From Lunularia cruciata (lineage: Eukaryota > Streptophyta > Marchantiopsida > Lunulariales > Lunulariaceae), in NCBI GenBank assembly GCA_948567375.1, contig OX419761.1, positions 32,056,501-32,120,500 on the forward strand: a DNA stretch of 64,000 nt, written 5' to 3'. Position numbers and translations under genes: made by a program. A model generated the notes under the pieces. The model was not told the DNA's origin. It was given only the letters and a program-made list of their open reading frames with translations, and ran no database searches. Positions 45,372 through 57,500 of this stretch are shown one piece after another; the stretch's first letter is position 1, and each line of letters begins with the position of its first letter.

Positions 45372-46020
45372 CATTCCATACTTCAAACCCTATTGTATTC
45401 AAGATTAGAACAAAATATTCAAAGTGCATGAGATTTGTAGCAACTCATCAATATTAAAATATTATTCTAGATCTTCCTTGGATTTAACAACATTAGGTTT
45501 AATTTGATTGGCCCAACAACAAATTCAAGTACAACACCAAGGTAAGAATTACCAATCACAATATTTGGCTATTTGAGTAAGATAACTACAAATAGTTAAT
45601 CCCAAGATGGGAATTATGTCAATGTAAAAATTTTAGAATAAGCTTTAGACTAGGATATTCTTGTAATTGCAATGTGGATCAAACTTATTATGCAAGTAGA
45701 CTTTGATGAAGATCAAAATCCAATGGTTGATCAAATAATTTAGGTTTTTGTAGACATGTTTTTGGATGATCTTCCATAGTGATTACACTTTGATTAAGGT
45801 ATGCCTTTCAAAATTGAACTAGTCCCAAGTAGTACTCCAATGAGTAGACCAATCTATTGGCTCCCACCAATTGAGTTAGAGAACTTTAAACAACATTGGC
45901 AAGTTATTATTTTCAAATTTCCTAGATTTTTGTTCCATTCAAGTTGGAGATTTCATACAACATAATATATCTCTTTAAGGAGCACTAATAATCTTTGTAC
46001 CAAAGAAGGTTGTGGTGGAT
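45372..46020 (+). pseudogene. Element C: protease end, linker and RT start
   Basis: After the protease tail the + strand reads VFVDMFLDDLP, then MPFKIELVPSSTPMSRPIYW and LPPIELENFKQHW, and reaches IIFVPKK near 45990. The same order is seen in D (VDMFLDDMPKGL, PMSRPIYRLSPKEFEE, LFIPKKDGG). The B element starts within the next 30 bases. The remaining RT follows B at 60709. Confidence 0.8.
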
Positions 46021-46071
46021 TGGCACCAGTAGAAGTTACGGTTCAAGGACATTTCATCCAAAGACCAGAAG

Positions 46072-49000
46072 TTGGTGACTGTGAGTTGGACAAAGGTTCC
46101 CCATCTCGGGGAAATTAGTTTGTCAGAAGATGAAGACAAATCTGAAGACTCATTGTCTTTGTCCTTAGACGAATCCAAAGACAAAGTCCAAGTCAATTAC
46201 TTGGAATGCTACGAGGTGGATGTCAAAGACAAAGATCCATATGACCTCGCCTCGGGTGAAGCTGACTTGGAGGAAGGGGGTTTGATAGCAGCTCACCTCG
46301 GGTTAAGCCAAGTAAGCCACGTTGAAGGAGTCATAAACCTCAATGACTATCAAGATGTTGTTTTGACTGAAGGGAAAATTTTAAAAATTTTGAAGATAGT
46401 CACTTCGGAGGAATTGGCAGGATACACTATCCTGTTTAGAGAATTCTAGGATGTATTTTCCTGGTCTATTGATCAAATGCCGGGTATTCCACAAGAATTT
46501 GGAGAACACTGGATTGATCTGGTTGAAGGTGCAGTTCCAGTTCAGCAAAGACAATATCATCTGAACCCGAAGTACTCCCTTTTGGTGAAGATGAAATCAA
46601 CAAGTACTTAGGGGCCGGAATCATCTTCCTTGTCTTAAGTAGTGAGTGGGTCTCCCCCATTGTCATTGTCTCGAAGAAGAAAACAGGGAAGATCCGAGTG
46701 TGCCAAGACTTCCGCAAATTGAATGTAGTCACAAGGAAGGATCATCATCCCTTGCCTTTTACCGATACAATTTTGGACCAAGTAGCTGGTCATCCTTGTT
46801 ATAGTTTTCTCGATGGATTCTTAGGGTACAATCAAGTATCCATTCAAGAAGAGGACAATGATAAAACCACATTCACGACCAATTGGGGCACTTTTGCTTA
46901 CAATCAAATATCCTTTGGGTTGTGTAATGCTCCCGCTACTTTCCATTGAATGATGAACTCAATCGTCAAGGATTTCCTATGCAAATTTGTGGAAGTGTTC
47001 ATTGATGATTCTTTTGTGTTTGGTTGAAGAGATGTACATTTGGATTACCTTCACTAAACTTTTGAAAGGTGTCATTTTGCCGGTTTGTCATTACACCCGG
47101 AGAAATGCTTCTTCGCAATGAAGGAGGGAATTCTTTTGGAGCATTGGATGTCAAGCCAAGGTATTGAAGTTGATGTCAAGAAGGTTAAGTAATCTCAGCT
47201 TTGGAATCCCAAAAGAACATCCGGGAGCTGAGAGCCTTCTTGGGAGATGTCAGATACTACAAACACTTTGTTTCAAACTATGCGGTGCTTGCTGCACCCC
47301 TTACAAAGCTTTTGAAGAAATCCAAAGACTACCTATGGGAAGCAGATCAAGAAGAAGCTTTCCAGGTGTTGAAGAAGAAATTGGTTGAAGCACCAATTAT
47401 GAGGGGCCCAAATTGGGCTGTCCCTTTTCATGTATATGTGGACACTTTGTCCATGGCCATCAGCATCGTCTTAAGTCAGAAGGACGAGAAAAAGAAGGAC
47501 TACCCGGTGTATTATGCTAGCCAACAACTTTCAGTCTCAGAAAGAACTATTTGATGACTGAACAAGAAGCACTCAAAATGGTGTATGCCGGCAAGAAATT
47601 TTGCCACTACCTACTGGGATACGAGTTTGTCTTCTATGTTGACCATTACGCATTGCAACATTTGGTCAAGAAGGCAGATTTGTCCGGGCAAATTTCAAGA
47701 TGGATCTTGGTATTACAAGAATTCACATATACTATACAAGTAAGGAAGGGAGTTTTGCATTTGAATGTGGACTTCCTGTCCAGGTTAGAAACTCAAGACC
47801 ATGAGTGGGAAATTGACGATTGGTTCCCTGATGAAGAGTTATATCAATTAACAGCAATGCAAAGTACAAGGTATGTAGCAAAATATCTTAGGAAAATGGG
47901 GCCGTATCAGCTAAAACACAACATTTTATTCAAGATGGGCAAAGACAAAGTACTTTGGTGATGCTTGGAGTCATACAAAGTCGGAGGCGTAATTGAGTCT
48001 TTACACTCCAAAGCATTGGGAAGACACTATGCTCTAAAGAATACTATAAAGAAGATTCTTTCCTCGGGGTATTGGTGGCCTACAATGTACAAAGACACGC
48101 ATGCTCATATCCAAAGTTGTGATGCTTGTCAAAGAACGGGGAAGCCGATGGCTACTTCTCAATGGCCTTTGAGACCAATTTTTCCATTGGCCCCATTTCA
48201 GAAATGGGGAATTGATTTTGTGGGTCCCATTCAACTAGTGACCCAAGTCACAAGGAAGAGATACATTTTGGTTTGCACTGACTATGCTAACAAGATGGTC
48301 GAAGCTAAAGCAACTTGTAGAGATGATGCCGAAACTATGGCGGAATTTTTCTTTCGAAACATCATCTCCCGATATGGGTGTCCTTTGGAATTGGTCAGTG
48401 ATAGGGAGACACTTTTTTTGAACTCTGTGATGGAGGCATTAACCAAGTACTTCCAGATTAAACATTGGAAGATGACTCCTTATAACCCAAAAGAAAATGG
48501 CTTAACGGAAAAGGCAAATGGGTTATTTTGCAAAATTTTGAATAAGGTGACTGTCAATTATGCCTATGACTGGGATATGAAATTACCATCCGTGTTGTGG
48601 GCATATAGAACAACAGAAAAGATTACAACCAAAAAAACTCCATACTTCTTGACATATGGCTTGCATCTCATACTACCAGTTGAATTTGAAGTACCGACAT
48701 ATTGGATTCTTTGCGAAGAACAATTGTCGGAGGAAGAAAGCCATGATCTTTGGATCCATCAACTAATGTGGTTAGAAGAGAAAAGAGACGATGTAATGCA
48801 AACCACAAAGGAAGTACAAGAGTAGAGGAAAGTCAGGCATGATAAGCATATCAAGCTTGTGGCTGTGCGCAAAGGAGATTTGGTTCTGTTATACGACAAT
48901 TGCCAAATATTTTTTCTAAGCAAGTTGCATTTGAGATGGATGGGGCCTTATTGAGTTCTTCATCTTTATGAAAATGGGTCCATTCAAATTGTAGACCTGG

Positions 49001-49119
49001 AAGGCAATCCTTTTGCCACTCGAGTAAATGGGTGGAGAGTTCGGAGATATTGGACCATAGACTCGGAGGTCTCTAAGACACCCAAAGTCTATGTTTGCGG
49101 GGACGCTGGCATTTGAGGG
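46072..49119 (+). pseudogene. Broken pol of B (RT, RNase H, integrase)
   Basis: An acidic linker (46072-46449) precedes RT, which shows VCQDFRKLNVVTRKDHHPLP, then FGLCNAPATFH and the active site FIDDSFVFG near 46998. RNase H spans 47201-47960 (VLSQKDEKKKDYPVYYASQQ, VDHYALQHLV). Integrase 47965-48825 is one open frame with CDACQRTGKP, catalytic Asp in GIDFVGP and SDRE, and catalytic Glu in NPKENGL. A GPY/F-like tail runs to 49119. TGA stops lie near 46947, 47026 and 47959, and there is a frameshift near 47190. No chromodomain follows. FIDD with VFG suggests the non-chromovirus (Tat/Athila) side. Confidence 0.87.
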
Positions 49120-49127
49120 AGGGAGTA

Positions 49128-52100
49128 TGTGGTACCCACATTTTTTGTTTTTTATTGTTTTGTTAGCATTTAAAGCACAAGTAGATGGTTAGAACCTAAA
49201 GAGGGATAACTTGGGAAGAAATAAGAAGAAGCGGGGAGGTGAAGTAAAACCCGAAGTCGACCTTGGGTCAAGACGTGAAGTAAGAACCCAAAGACACAAA
49301 GACAAAGAAGGAGATGGAGAGACTTCGTATCGAGTGATGTGAGCGGATCCAAAGAACCTGTAACAAATGTATTTGGAGTTGGTGCAATCAAGAAAGTACG
49401 CGGGAAGAAAGTAATGACCTTGGGATCAAGAACTTCTTGATAGTGACAGGCAACAACTTCACCGAATCAGAAATTTGAGAGGAGGAACAACTAAAGAGTG
49501 ACTGATCGGCATAGGACTATAAAATTATAAGTTGCACAAGGAGGAGGAGCAATGTCCAATCGCTACCCGATGCCTATTTAGAGTCAACACAAAGTGATGC
49601 AAATAGCAAATCCGGAGGAAGAGGAGTGGGTAAGGATTTCGGGGATGATCTTCCACAAGAGGAAAGTGAGGAAGCACACAATGACTCCAAAATTGAGCAA
49701 GCAGAGTGCGGTGAGAGGGCTTGCAATTTTTAGATTAGAAGTAAAAGCATGGATCAAAGTCTTGACGAGACTTTGCATCACATTCTTGGCTTGGAACTGG
49801 AACTTCAGTTTTCCAAGTTTCATGGTAGAAATTGCAGCAAGCAATTGTAAAGATAGCCCAAAACATGAGGGGAAGAGAGGGAATCCCGCTTGATGGACGG
49901 AGGCAGATTGGAGAGTAGTGTTGGGAAAGGAAGCAAGAGAGGTAGGAGGTACCACCTTCTATCGGAAGTGTGATGCTTCAGAAGAGACTGCCGAAGTAAG
50001 GAAGTCGTTCAATCAACCCCGCACTAAGAATGGGTATAAGGTGGATAGTTATAAAGACCCTGAGCAAAGAGGAATAGTAAGCGCAATGATGGCCATGTTC
50101 AAACTAGAGCGAACCACCTATGTTACTATGCAACAAGCGGTGTTCTTTCACCAAATGTTTGCAAGAGAGGCAGTAGATTGGGCAAAATGTCTGCATCAGA
50201 GAGTAGGGTAGATGATTTCAGGATGGAGAATGGATATGCCACCACATTACTTTGTGCCATTTGCAATGCACTTTTATTTTGGGTTGAACTTGCTGACTTC
50301 AGAAGAATGAAGTCGAATGCGTTTGCACTTTCATCCAAATTTACGCAAGGAGGCCAATGAAGATGAGCAATATTATATGGAGAGAATGTGAGAGGACGAT
50401 GTGTACTACAAGGAGAGTGGGAAGGAGAAGATTGTAGCAATTGACCTTCCAAGTGCAAAAAAGAGAGCCAATCCTGAGAGTCGGGTTGTGACAATACAAC
50501 CCCAAAAAGTTCCAAAGCTTAACCCAATGGCGGTGGTGGTAAAGACGAAGGAAGTTATGCAAGCAAAAGAAGAAGAATAATTGGAAGGAGAAACCGGATC
50601 AAAGAAAGGAATGTCGAGAGAAGAAGAGGAGTTCACACTACAAAGTGAAGAATTGAGTAGTGACAATGAAGGCAAAGCGGAGGTTCAGCCAATGTGACAG
50701 CCGATGAAGGAGGCCGGAAAGCCAAGTCCCAAAGTTTTCATCATGGAACAAGGCAGTGAGAAGAAGAAGGGAGAGGAAGTCGTGGCACAACCCCAAACTG
50801 CCAAGGGTAAGAATGCTCTGAATGTATTTGTAGTGGGGCCCAGTAAAATTACTCATGAAGAGAGAGAAAGTTCCAAAGAAGAAACTTTGAAGGTGCGAAG
50901 ATCTCGACTTCAGAGCAAGGTACAAGACGTAGAGGGGTCGGAACCCAAAGTCTGAGCTGAGGACGTAAGGTGAAAAGGAGTGGACTATTTGTCTAGAGTC
51001 ATATGTCCGTTGTTGACAATGTTGCAATAGAAGAAGATGGAGATGATAAGTGCCAAACTCAAAGTACCGGATGAATTAGCAATAGTAAAGACTTGGAGTG
51101 CCAAAACCTCATTGCTACGAAGTAAGCTGACAAGGGTGGATATGGAGATTGAAGAACTTCAGGTTGAGGAAGTTCTTTGGAGTAAGTACTTTGAGGTGAT
51201 GAGGGAAGAATTAGTAAAGAGTTGCAAGGAAGCAAAGGAAATGATCGCAATGGTTGCAGGGTTGAAAGGAGAACTTGCTGATGTGCGAGTAGAGTTGATA
51301 CACTCCAAAGCAATTGTTGTTGTGATGGAGCAAGAGTTGGAGAGCCTCAAGAAGAGGGCTGCGGAGAAAGATCAGGCCTGGCAATGAGAGTTAATGGAGC
51401 GTAGAAGAGAAGAAGATCGGTTGCGAGGGTTGATGCAAGTAGCAGAGGAGCAACTCTCTGTGAATCTAAGGGAGAAGGAGGCATTAAAAGCTGAATTTGA
51501 AGATGAGCTCCAGATGTATCATAGTGAATTGGAATAAGAGAGGAAGAAGGAGAAGCTTACGGTTGTGGAAGAAACTAATGAGGTAGAAGGCGTCATCAAT
51601 GAAATCAAGGCCATGCTGAGCATGGAATTTGAATGTAAACTCAAAGAGGCAAGGTTGCATGAGCTGAAGTTACTAGTGAAGGAGACGTGCAAAAGGAAGG
51701 TGAAGGATATAGAGTGAATAATTTCTTAATTTGTTTGCGAGATTGTGTAGATAGGAAGATGTTAGAGGTGGGAGACAATGTGTGTCTTAGACTAGATCTT
51801 ATTAGGACGGAGTTAGCTAAACTTCGTAGTGAGGTAGAAGAAGTACGAAGACCCAAAGTTGTAGAAGTAGGAGTGCAAGTGTCTTTAGATTTGACATTTG
51901 ACACTTTACAGAAGAGTGGGTCGAGAGATAAGGAAGTAGATGGATTACCCATTACCTTAATTGTAGATTGTAGTGAAGAAATTGTAAAAATAGAAGAGTT
52001 AGGAGTAAAATTAGATAGACCCAAGGATGGGGAAATTATAGAGAGATCTTCGGGTTTGGAAGCCAAAGAAGAAGTAGACATCGGATTGGATTAGAAACAA

Positions 52101-52244
52101 AATTGAGATTTGAAGAGGCAAATATGAAGAGATGCATTGTCATGTCGGATCTGCAGGTTTGTAGAGTTTTCTAGAACGGTATAGTTGTTAGAACTGTCAT
52201 TTGCTTCACTATTTAAGAGTGGCATTCGCAGTCTTATGTTGTTC
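49128..52244 (+). repeat. 3' LTR of B, first part (rest at 60068-60708)
   Basis: It starts TGTGGTACCCACATTTTTTG directly after the polypurine tract. With the part beyond A4 the LTR measures about 3.75 kb, close to the 3.8-kb solo LTR at 31392. Most of its length is the ORF-like block 49553-52094. GTTC at 52241-52244 is the target duplication of A4. Confidence 0.88.
49553..52094 (+). pseudogene. LTR-borne ORF of family B (second copy, decayed)
   Basis: It begins MSNRYPMPI and continues with LAWNWNFSFPSFMVEIAASN, GKRGNPA, TYVTMQQAVFFHQMFARE and WAKCLHQ. A charged spacer and a long coiled-coil segment follow (about 51037-51690, Glu/Lys/Leu-rich). It ends with DRKMLEVGDNVCLRLDLI, FDTLQKSGSRDKEVDG, LPITLIVDCSEEIVK and SSGLEAKEEVDIG. 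All blocks align with 31790-34408. Stops are near 49572, 49891, 50209, 50956, 51385 and 51535; the one at 49891 (TGATGG) faces CGATGG in the other copy. Function unknown. Confidence 0.6.
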
Positions 52245-52934
52245 TGTAACACCCATTTGTGCATGTGTGTGGTATTGTGATATTTAGCTTGGTATTACAA
52301 GTACTTAAGAGATATTATTTATAGAGATAAAGGATGGTTCTATATTAGTCATGGTTAGCTAAAGTTAGTCATAGCTAAGATAGAGTGGACCTTACTTTAG
52401 AGGAAGTAGAAAAGATGAGCACCACTATTTTGGATTTTAGTGTGTTGACTTGGCATTATTCCTAGGTGTTTGGCTTTGAGGAAAGAGTTGAGAACTCTTG
52501 GACCCGCAAACCTTTTTCTTTTGGATTCTTCTTTATTCCAAGGATAGCCCATGTGAAGGAATCCTTGACTTAGTGGTTGGGTCAAGATAAGACCACATGC
52601 TTAGGGGAATATGCCCATGTGAATGGATATTCCTTTCTACTTTTTGACTTTACTTGACTTTTAGTCTAGTAACTTGAGTTACTACGGTTATTAGTAACTT
52701 TGGTACGTAACTATTTCACAAGTATATAAACAAGGGGTGAGGAGGTACTCATCATCCTTTCATTTGCAACTATCTCTCTCTCATTGAGTTCTCTAGTGAG
52801 CAATGTCTTGAGTCTTGGAGTGTTAGCCTTGGAGGAGTATGATGGAGTTGGGGTTCCTTGCCTTCTTAGTCCATGGTGCGCTACCATAATAGCCATTAGA
52901 GGTTCATCCTGAGTGAGAGATAGGCCGGCTCACA
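52245..52934 (+). repeat. 5' LTR of A4 (690 bp)
   Basis: It runs from TGTAACACCC to GGCCGGCTCACA. It differs from the 3' LTR at three positions seen by eye, near 52689 (T/A), 52896 (T/C) and 52921 (T/C). Confidence 0.97.
52673..52730 (+). promoter_or_regulatory. Core promoter of the A LTR
   Basis: The TATA box TATATAAA at 52723-52730 follows the inverted repeat AGTAAC-TTGA-GTTACT (about 52673-52688) by some 35 bp. Both are kept in the other + strand A LTRs, and the inverted repeat is duplicated in A1. Transcription probably starts about 30 bp downstream of the TATA box. The regulatory role of the inverted repeat is an inference. Confidence 0.6.
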
Positions 52935-52938
52935 TTTT

Positions 52939-52956
52939 TGGTTCCGTTGCCGGGAC
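52939..52956 (+). other. Primer binding site of A4 (tRNA-Glu)
   Basis: TGGTTCCGTTGCCGGGAC is complementary to the 3' end of plant tRNA-Glu (acceptor stem starting TCCGTTG) over 18 bases. It starts four bases after the end of the 5' LTR. Confidence 0.85.
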
Positions 52957-54502
52957 CTCTCTAGAAGGCAAGATAATGTTCCGCGTCCAATTCTACATTA
53001 GGCAGAAGGAGGCTATGAGAGCTCACTTGGAGAGAACATTAGGAGAGGAGAGGGCTGAACTTATGTTAGAGAACCAAGATCCATTTGTATACCCTGTAGT
53101 TCATTATGATGTCTTTGAGGTGATTTTGTACATCTTGTACACATGAGAGGAATTGGAGAGATTGTGTGAGGTGGATTGCAGATTTTGGGGATTAAGGTGA
53201 TTTTGGGCAAAATCTCAAGTTTGAGATCTGGACTTGAGATTTCTACACATGATAGCTTGGGTTATCTTTCAGTTAGCACACTTGAAATTATTGAGAGAGC
53301 TTCTATGCGCACTGGGCTAGAATTTTTGAAAGTTGATAGGGTAAAGTGCTCCCGCAACTGCATGCTCTCTGGAAAATTGTACAGAGTCTGCCATTTCTTC
53401 AATTTTCAGTGAATTGTCCTGAAAATTTCCAAGAAAATTCAGTGCATTGTATGCTACCTTCTGCCACACAAATTAGAGAGAGATCGTTTTTGCACAGGGC
53501 GTTATGAGCTTTTGAAGTGAGGGGGGTGGTTTTCAGACCAAATCTGAAATATGGGTGCTGAATAGAAAGGTGTCTAGGCCAAATGGCTCGATGAAAAGAT
53601 CTGAAATTTTGCAGGGAGGGACGCCTTGGAGTTTTTATCAAGTGTGGAAAATTTCAGAGGATTGTGACATATTGGTTGGGAGATTTGAGTGACATTGTGA
53701 GGAAGGGTCAATTCTGCAGAGTGGAGATCTCATGCATGAGAAGTTTGAGATCAACAAAAAGCATGTTTGAGTGTTTAGATTCATCTTGGGGAACATGGAG
53801 GGTCATCAAGAGTGGAAATTGAGATTATGCAAGGTTCCCCAAGGGTTTGAGGTGATTTTAGGGGTGGATTTGAGGAAAAGAGAGTTTACAATAGAATTTG
53901 AAGAGAGTATTGAGAGGATCCAAAAACCTACACCACTTGGAGGAAAGAGTGAGTCTAAGTGCTTTCTATGTGGAGAGAAGGGACATAAGGCAAGTTCATG
54001 TCCATTGACCTTTGAGAGCAAGAGATTGAGGGAAAGGAGAGGCTTACTTGACTTGGGTTTGCATGTTGGACCTTCTTCACCAAGATTGGGAGGGAGAAGA
54101 TCTAAGACCAAGGAGTTGTGTGAGGTTTGTGGAGTTGAAGGACTTCCAAAAGGACATGAGTGTAGTGGAGTAAAAGCACTTTTGGAAACTTTGGTGAAGG
54201 ATCTTGGAGAGAGTCTTAGTACAGCTACAAAAATACTACCACCTTCATCAGCTAATTCTCAAGATTAGTGATGGAGATAATCTTTCAACTTATGGATAAA
54301 CTATCCATGAGAGTTAGATTAATATGCACTCTAGGATTTGATGTTGCTATAGAAATCTTGGAGCAACCTGAACCTTTTGTGTTCCCTAGAGTGGATTATT
54401 CTCAGATGGTGTTAGTCATGTATATACTCTATTAGTAATAGAGTGAGAGAAAATTAAAGAGAAAAAAAAATTGAGAGAAAAGAAAGATAGTGAGGGGTTA
54501 AG
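52957..54502 (+). other. Long leader of A4
   Basis: A stretch of about 1.55 kb separates the primer site from the gag ATG. It contains short frames at 52975-53146 (MFRVQFYIRQKEAMRAHLER...) and 53176-53412 (MQILGIKVILGKISSLRSG...) and the zinc-knuckle ORF at 53771-54268. A2 keeps the full leader and A5 its first part. The first two short frames contain differences or stops between copies, so I do not call them genes. Confidence 0.7.
53771..54268 (+). CDS. Leader ORF of family A: 165-aa zinc-knuckle protein upstream of gag
   Basis: The ORF has a CX2CX4HX4C knuckle, CFLCGEKGHKASSC (about residues 64-77), and a second Cys/His cluster, CEVCGVEGLPKGHEC (about 117-131). The region between is basic (KRLRERRG, GGRRSK). 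Zinc knuckles of this type bind nucleic acid, so an RNA-binding or accessory gag-like role is plausible but inferred. It ends 234 bp before gag-pol, in the same sense. The older A2 copy keeps the frame over the C-terminal half. The ATG at 53771 is simply the first in frame. The true N terminus could differ if the leader is spliced. Confidence 0.6.
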   Translation: MFRFILGNMEGHQEWKLRLCKVPQGFEVILGVDLRKREFTIEFEESIERIQKPTPLGGKSESKCFLCGEKGHKASSCPLTFESKRLRERRGLLDLGLHVGPSSPRLGGRRSKTKELCEVCGVEGLPKGHECSGVKALLETLVKDLGESLSTATKILPPSSANSQD

Positions 54503-57500
54503 ATGGAGAAACTTCCGGTTTTCTTTGGCAAGGATGGAGAAGATGTGGAGGCCTTTGTGAGAGACTTCAAGAGAGCTTGCATAGGAAACAATGAGAGGAG
54601 GAAGAATGAGTGGGCCTCATTATTACCAGATTTCTTTGAGGATGCAGCACTTACATGGTATGAGTCAGAATACCAAAAGAGAGAGAGGAGAGAGGGGGAA
54701 GAGGAGTCTTGGGAGACTTTGACTTCAGCACTCATTGAGAACTTTCTTCCTGATGAGAGTTATGAGAGATTGATGAGTGAGGTTACATTTCTCAAGCAAG
54801 GAGATGGAGAGAAAGTGAGGGTCTATGTGGAAAGAGTGGAAAAGTTGGAGTCCAGATTTCGTATAGTGTTGAGGAAGGGTGGGGATGATGTGGAGACTAC
54901 AATGATTGGCATAGGGGCCATGCTCACCAAGAATTTTGTGGGAGGATTGAGACCACAAATTAGAAGCAAGGTGAGATATGAGAAACCTTCTTCCAAGGTT
55001 GAAGCTATCAAGATCGCAATTCGTATGGAGGAGAGTTTGGAAGGGGATGAGAGTGATTTGGTGGTGAAGGAGGTTGTGCATCCTCCTCAAGGCTACAAGT
55101 ATGGTGGAACTTCTAATACTTTGGTGACAAGGGTTGCACCACAAGTAGTAGTTGCTCCAGTTCTTGCACCTCCACCAAAAGATCCACTCCAAACCATCAC
55201 AGAACAACTTGCGGATCTCAAGATCAATGTGGTGCAACTATGGGAGAAGAGAGAGGTGGATCAGAATGTAGGGAGAGGGCCTAGGAGTTATGGAAACTAT
55301 CCATATAGAGGAGGCCAACCAGCCAACAATTTCAATGATAGAAATTGTTTTGGTTGTGGAGGAAGAGGCCATATCCAAAGGAATTGCCCAAATTCCACTT
55401 ACCATGGAGGAAGGGGTTATGAGGGAGCCAATAGAGGGAAAGAGGGAGGTAGTGAAACCCAAGTGGCTCCTAATCCCAACAAAGGTAAGGGGATAGCATC
55501 CATAGATGTGGTTGAGAGCAAGTATGAGAAGGGAGAGTGCTCAAACTCCAAGGGTCTTAATTTGGAGCTTTTGGCACAAGAGAAGAAGAGAGCTCGTTTT
55601 GCAGTGGATGTTCACTCTTCTCAAGGATTTACTTCAAGCAAAGATACTCCTATGTCTACTAGGAGCACTCGCACCTCAACACCATCAACAACAAAGACTC
55701 CAAGGAAGAAGTTGGGGATGGAGGACTTCTTGATCTCAAAGCAACAATGGAACTACAATGTGTTGGAGGATGTTGGTAGTCACAAGGCTAACATCACAGT
55801 GGGCCAATTAATTGCTTTGAACCCTACCTTGAGAAAGGAGCTTAGAGGTGGTTTGAGTTCTACAAGGAGCAAGAAGAAGAAGAAGGCAAAAGTTCCAATA
55901 TCAATGGGGGTGGTGGATGCCAAGCCAGCACCATGGGAAGCTTGTGAATATGCCTCCAAGATTGATGTGAGAGTGAATGGTCACAACATCAAGGATGCAT
56001 TGGTTGATGGAGGATCAGCAGTGAATGCCATGTCAGAAAGGTTGATGAAGAAGTTGGGTATGATACCCTCAAGACCTTCAACATTTGTGGTGAGCATGGC
56101 AAACAAGCAACAAGTTCGACTAGTAGGGGTGATGGATAAGGTGGTAGTTTCAGTTATGGGAGTTCAAAATCTCATGACTTTCCAAGTCTTGAAGGATTCA
56201 AGCTATGACTTACTTCTTGGGAGGCCATGGTTGAGAGCAGCACGCACAACTAATCGATGGCACAAAGGGTACTTGAGGATTGGGCCATCAAACCATAGAG
56301 TCACTGTTCCTGTGACTAACACCACCAACACTTCACATTCAGATACACCATCTTTTGATTATTGGGAATCAGATTCTGAAGAAGGAGCTTCAGGTGTGGA
56401 CACAAGCATGGAAGAGGAGACTTCCACGGAGGAGGATGAATCTGAATCTGATTCAGATGTGTATCCTTTGTGTGCTATGGATTTTGCACCTAAGCCAGAG
56501 GTTTTGAAGGACCCAGATAAATCACCATTGACACTTGAGGAGGTAGAGAGAAGGTTATCTACCCTCAAGTATGGCCCAAATGTTACCAAGGAGGAGAAGG
56601 TGAGATTTGAGGAGATTTTCCGCAAGTTCATCCATGTGTTTGCTTTTAGTTACAAGGATTTGAAGGAAGTCACCTTGGAGGAGCACAAGATAGAGGTGGA
56701 GTCACATGCAAGACCAATCCGCCAAAAGCAACGTCGCATTAGCCCACCAATATCTTTGGTTGTGAAGGAGGAGATTGATAAGCTCAAGGAAGCTGGATTT
56801 ATCTTTGAGGTGGAGAATTCAGAATGGGTGTCTCCAATTGTCATTGTGAAGAAAAAGAATGGCAAGCTTCGGGTATGTGTGGATTACAAGAAGCTCAATG
56901 CTATTACCAAGAAGGACTACTACCCATTGCCATTCATTGATGAGATCTTGGAGGAGGTTGCAGGTCATGAGAGGTACAGTTTTGGAGATAGTTATAGTGG
57001 ATATAACCAAATCAAGATTGCACCAGAGCATCAACAACTCACCACATTCACCACACCTTGGGGAACTTACGCTTTCAAGGTCATGCCTTTTGGGCTTTGC
57101 AATGCTCCAGCCACATTCCAACGGTTCATGAACAAGGTATTTGAACCTTTCATTGGGAAATTTGTGAGAGATTTCATTGATGACTTTTGTGTCTATGGGA
57201 GCAAGGAGGAGCACTTTGAGCACCTAATCAAAGTCTTGCAACGCTTGGATGAGGCAAATGCATCACTCAACCCAGAGAAGTGCATTTTTGGATGTGAGGA
57301 AGGTCTACTTTTGGGGCACATCATCTCCAAGGATGGAATAGCAGTTGATCCTGAGAAGGTGAGGAAAATCTCAGACCTTCCATTCCCTTCAAGCTTGACA
57401 AAGTTACGCCAATTCTTGGGAATGGTTGGGTACTATAGGAGGTTCATCTTCTCATTTTCCAACAAGGCTTATGCATTGACCATCTACATGAAGAAGGGTG

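Noticed and set aside
45996-46030. TGTGGTGGATTGG as the start of a 5' B LTR
   Set aside because: It does not continue like the B LTR and is better read as the end of C (KK-GGL codons with an indel), so no 5' LTR is claimed.
52975-53412. Two short leader frames of A4 (57 and 78 codons) as genes
   Set aside because: In A2 the corresponding frames differ by stops or shifts and no domain is visible. Only the zinc-knuckle ORF is supported.
54454-54735. - strand frames opposite gag (also at 81-386 and 18655-18957)
   Set aside because: They mirror gag codons in antisense and recur only with gag. No independent evidence.
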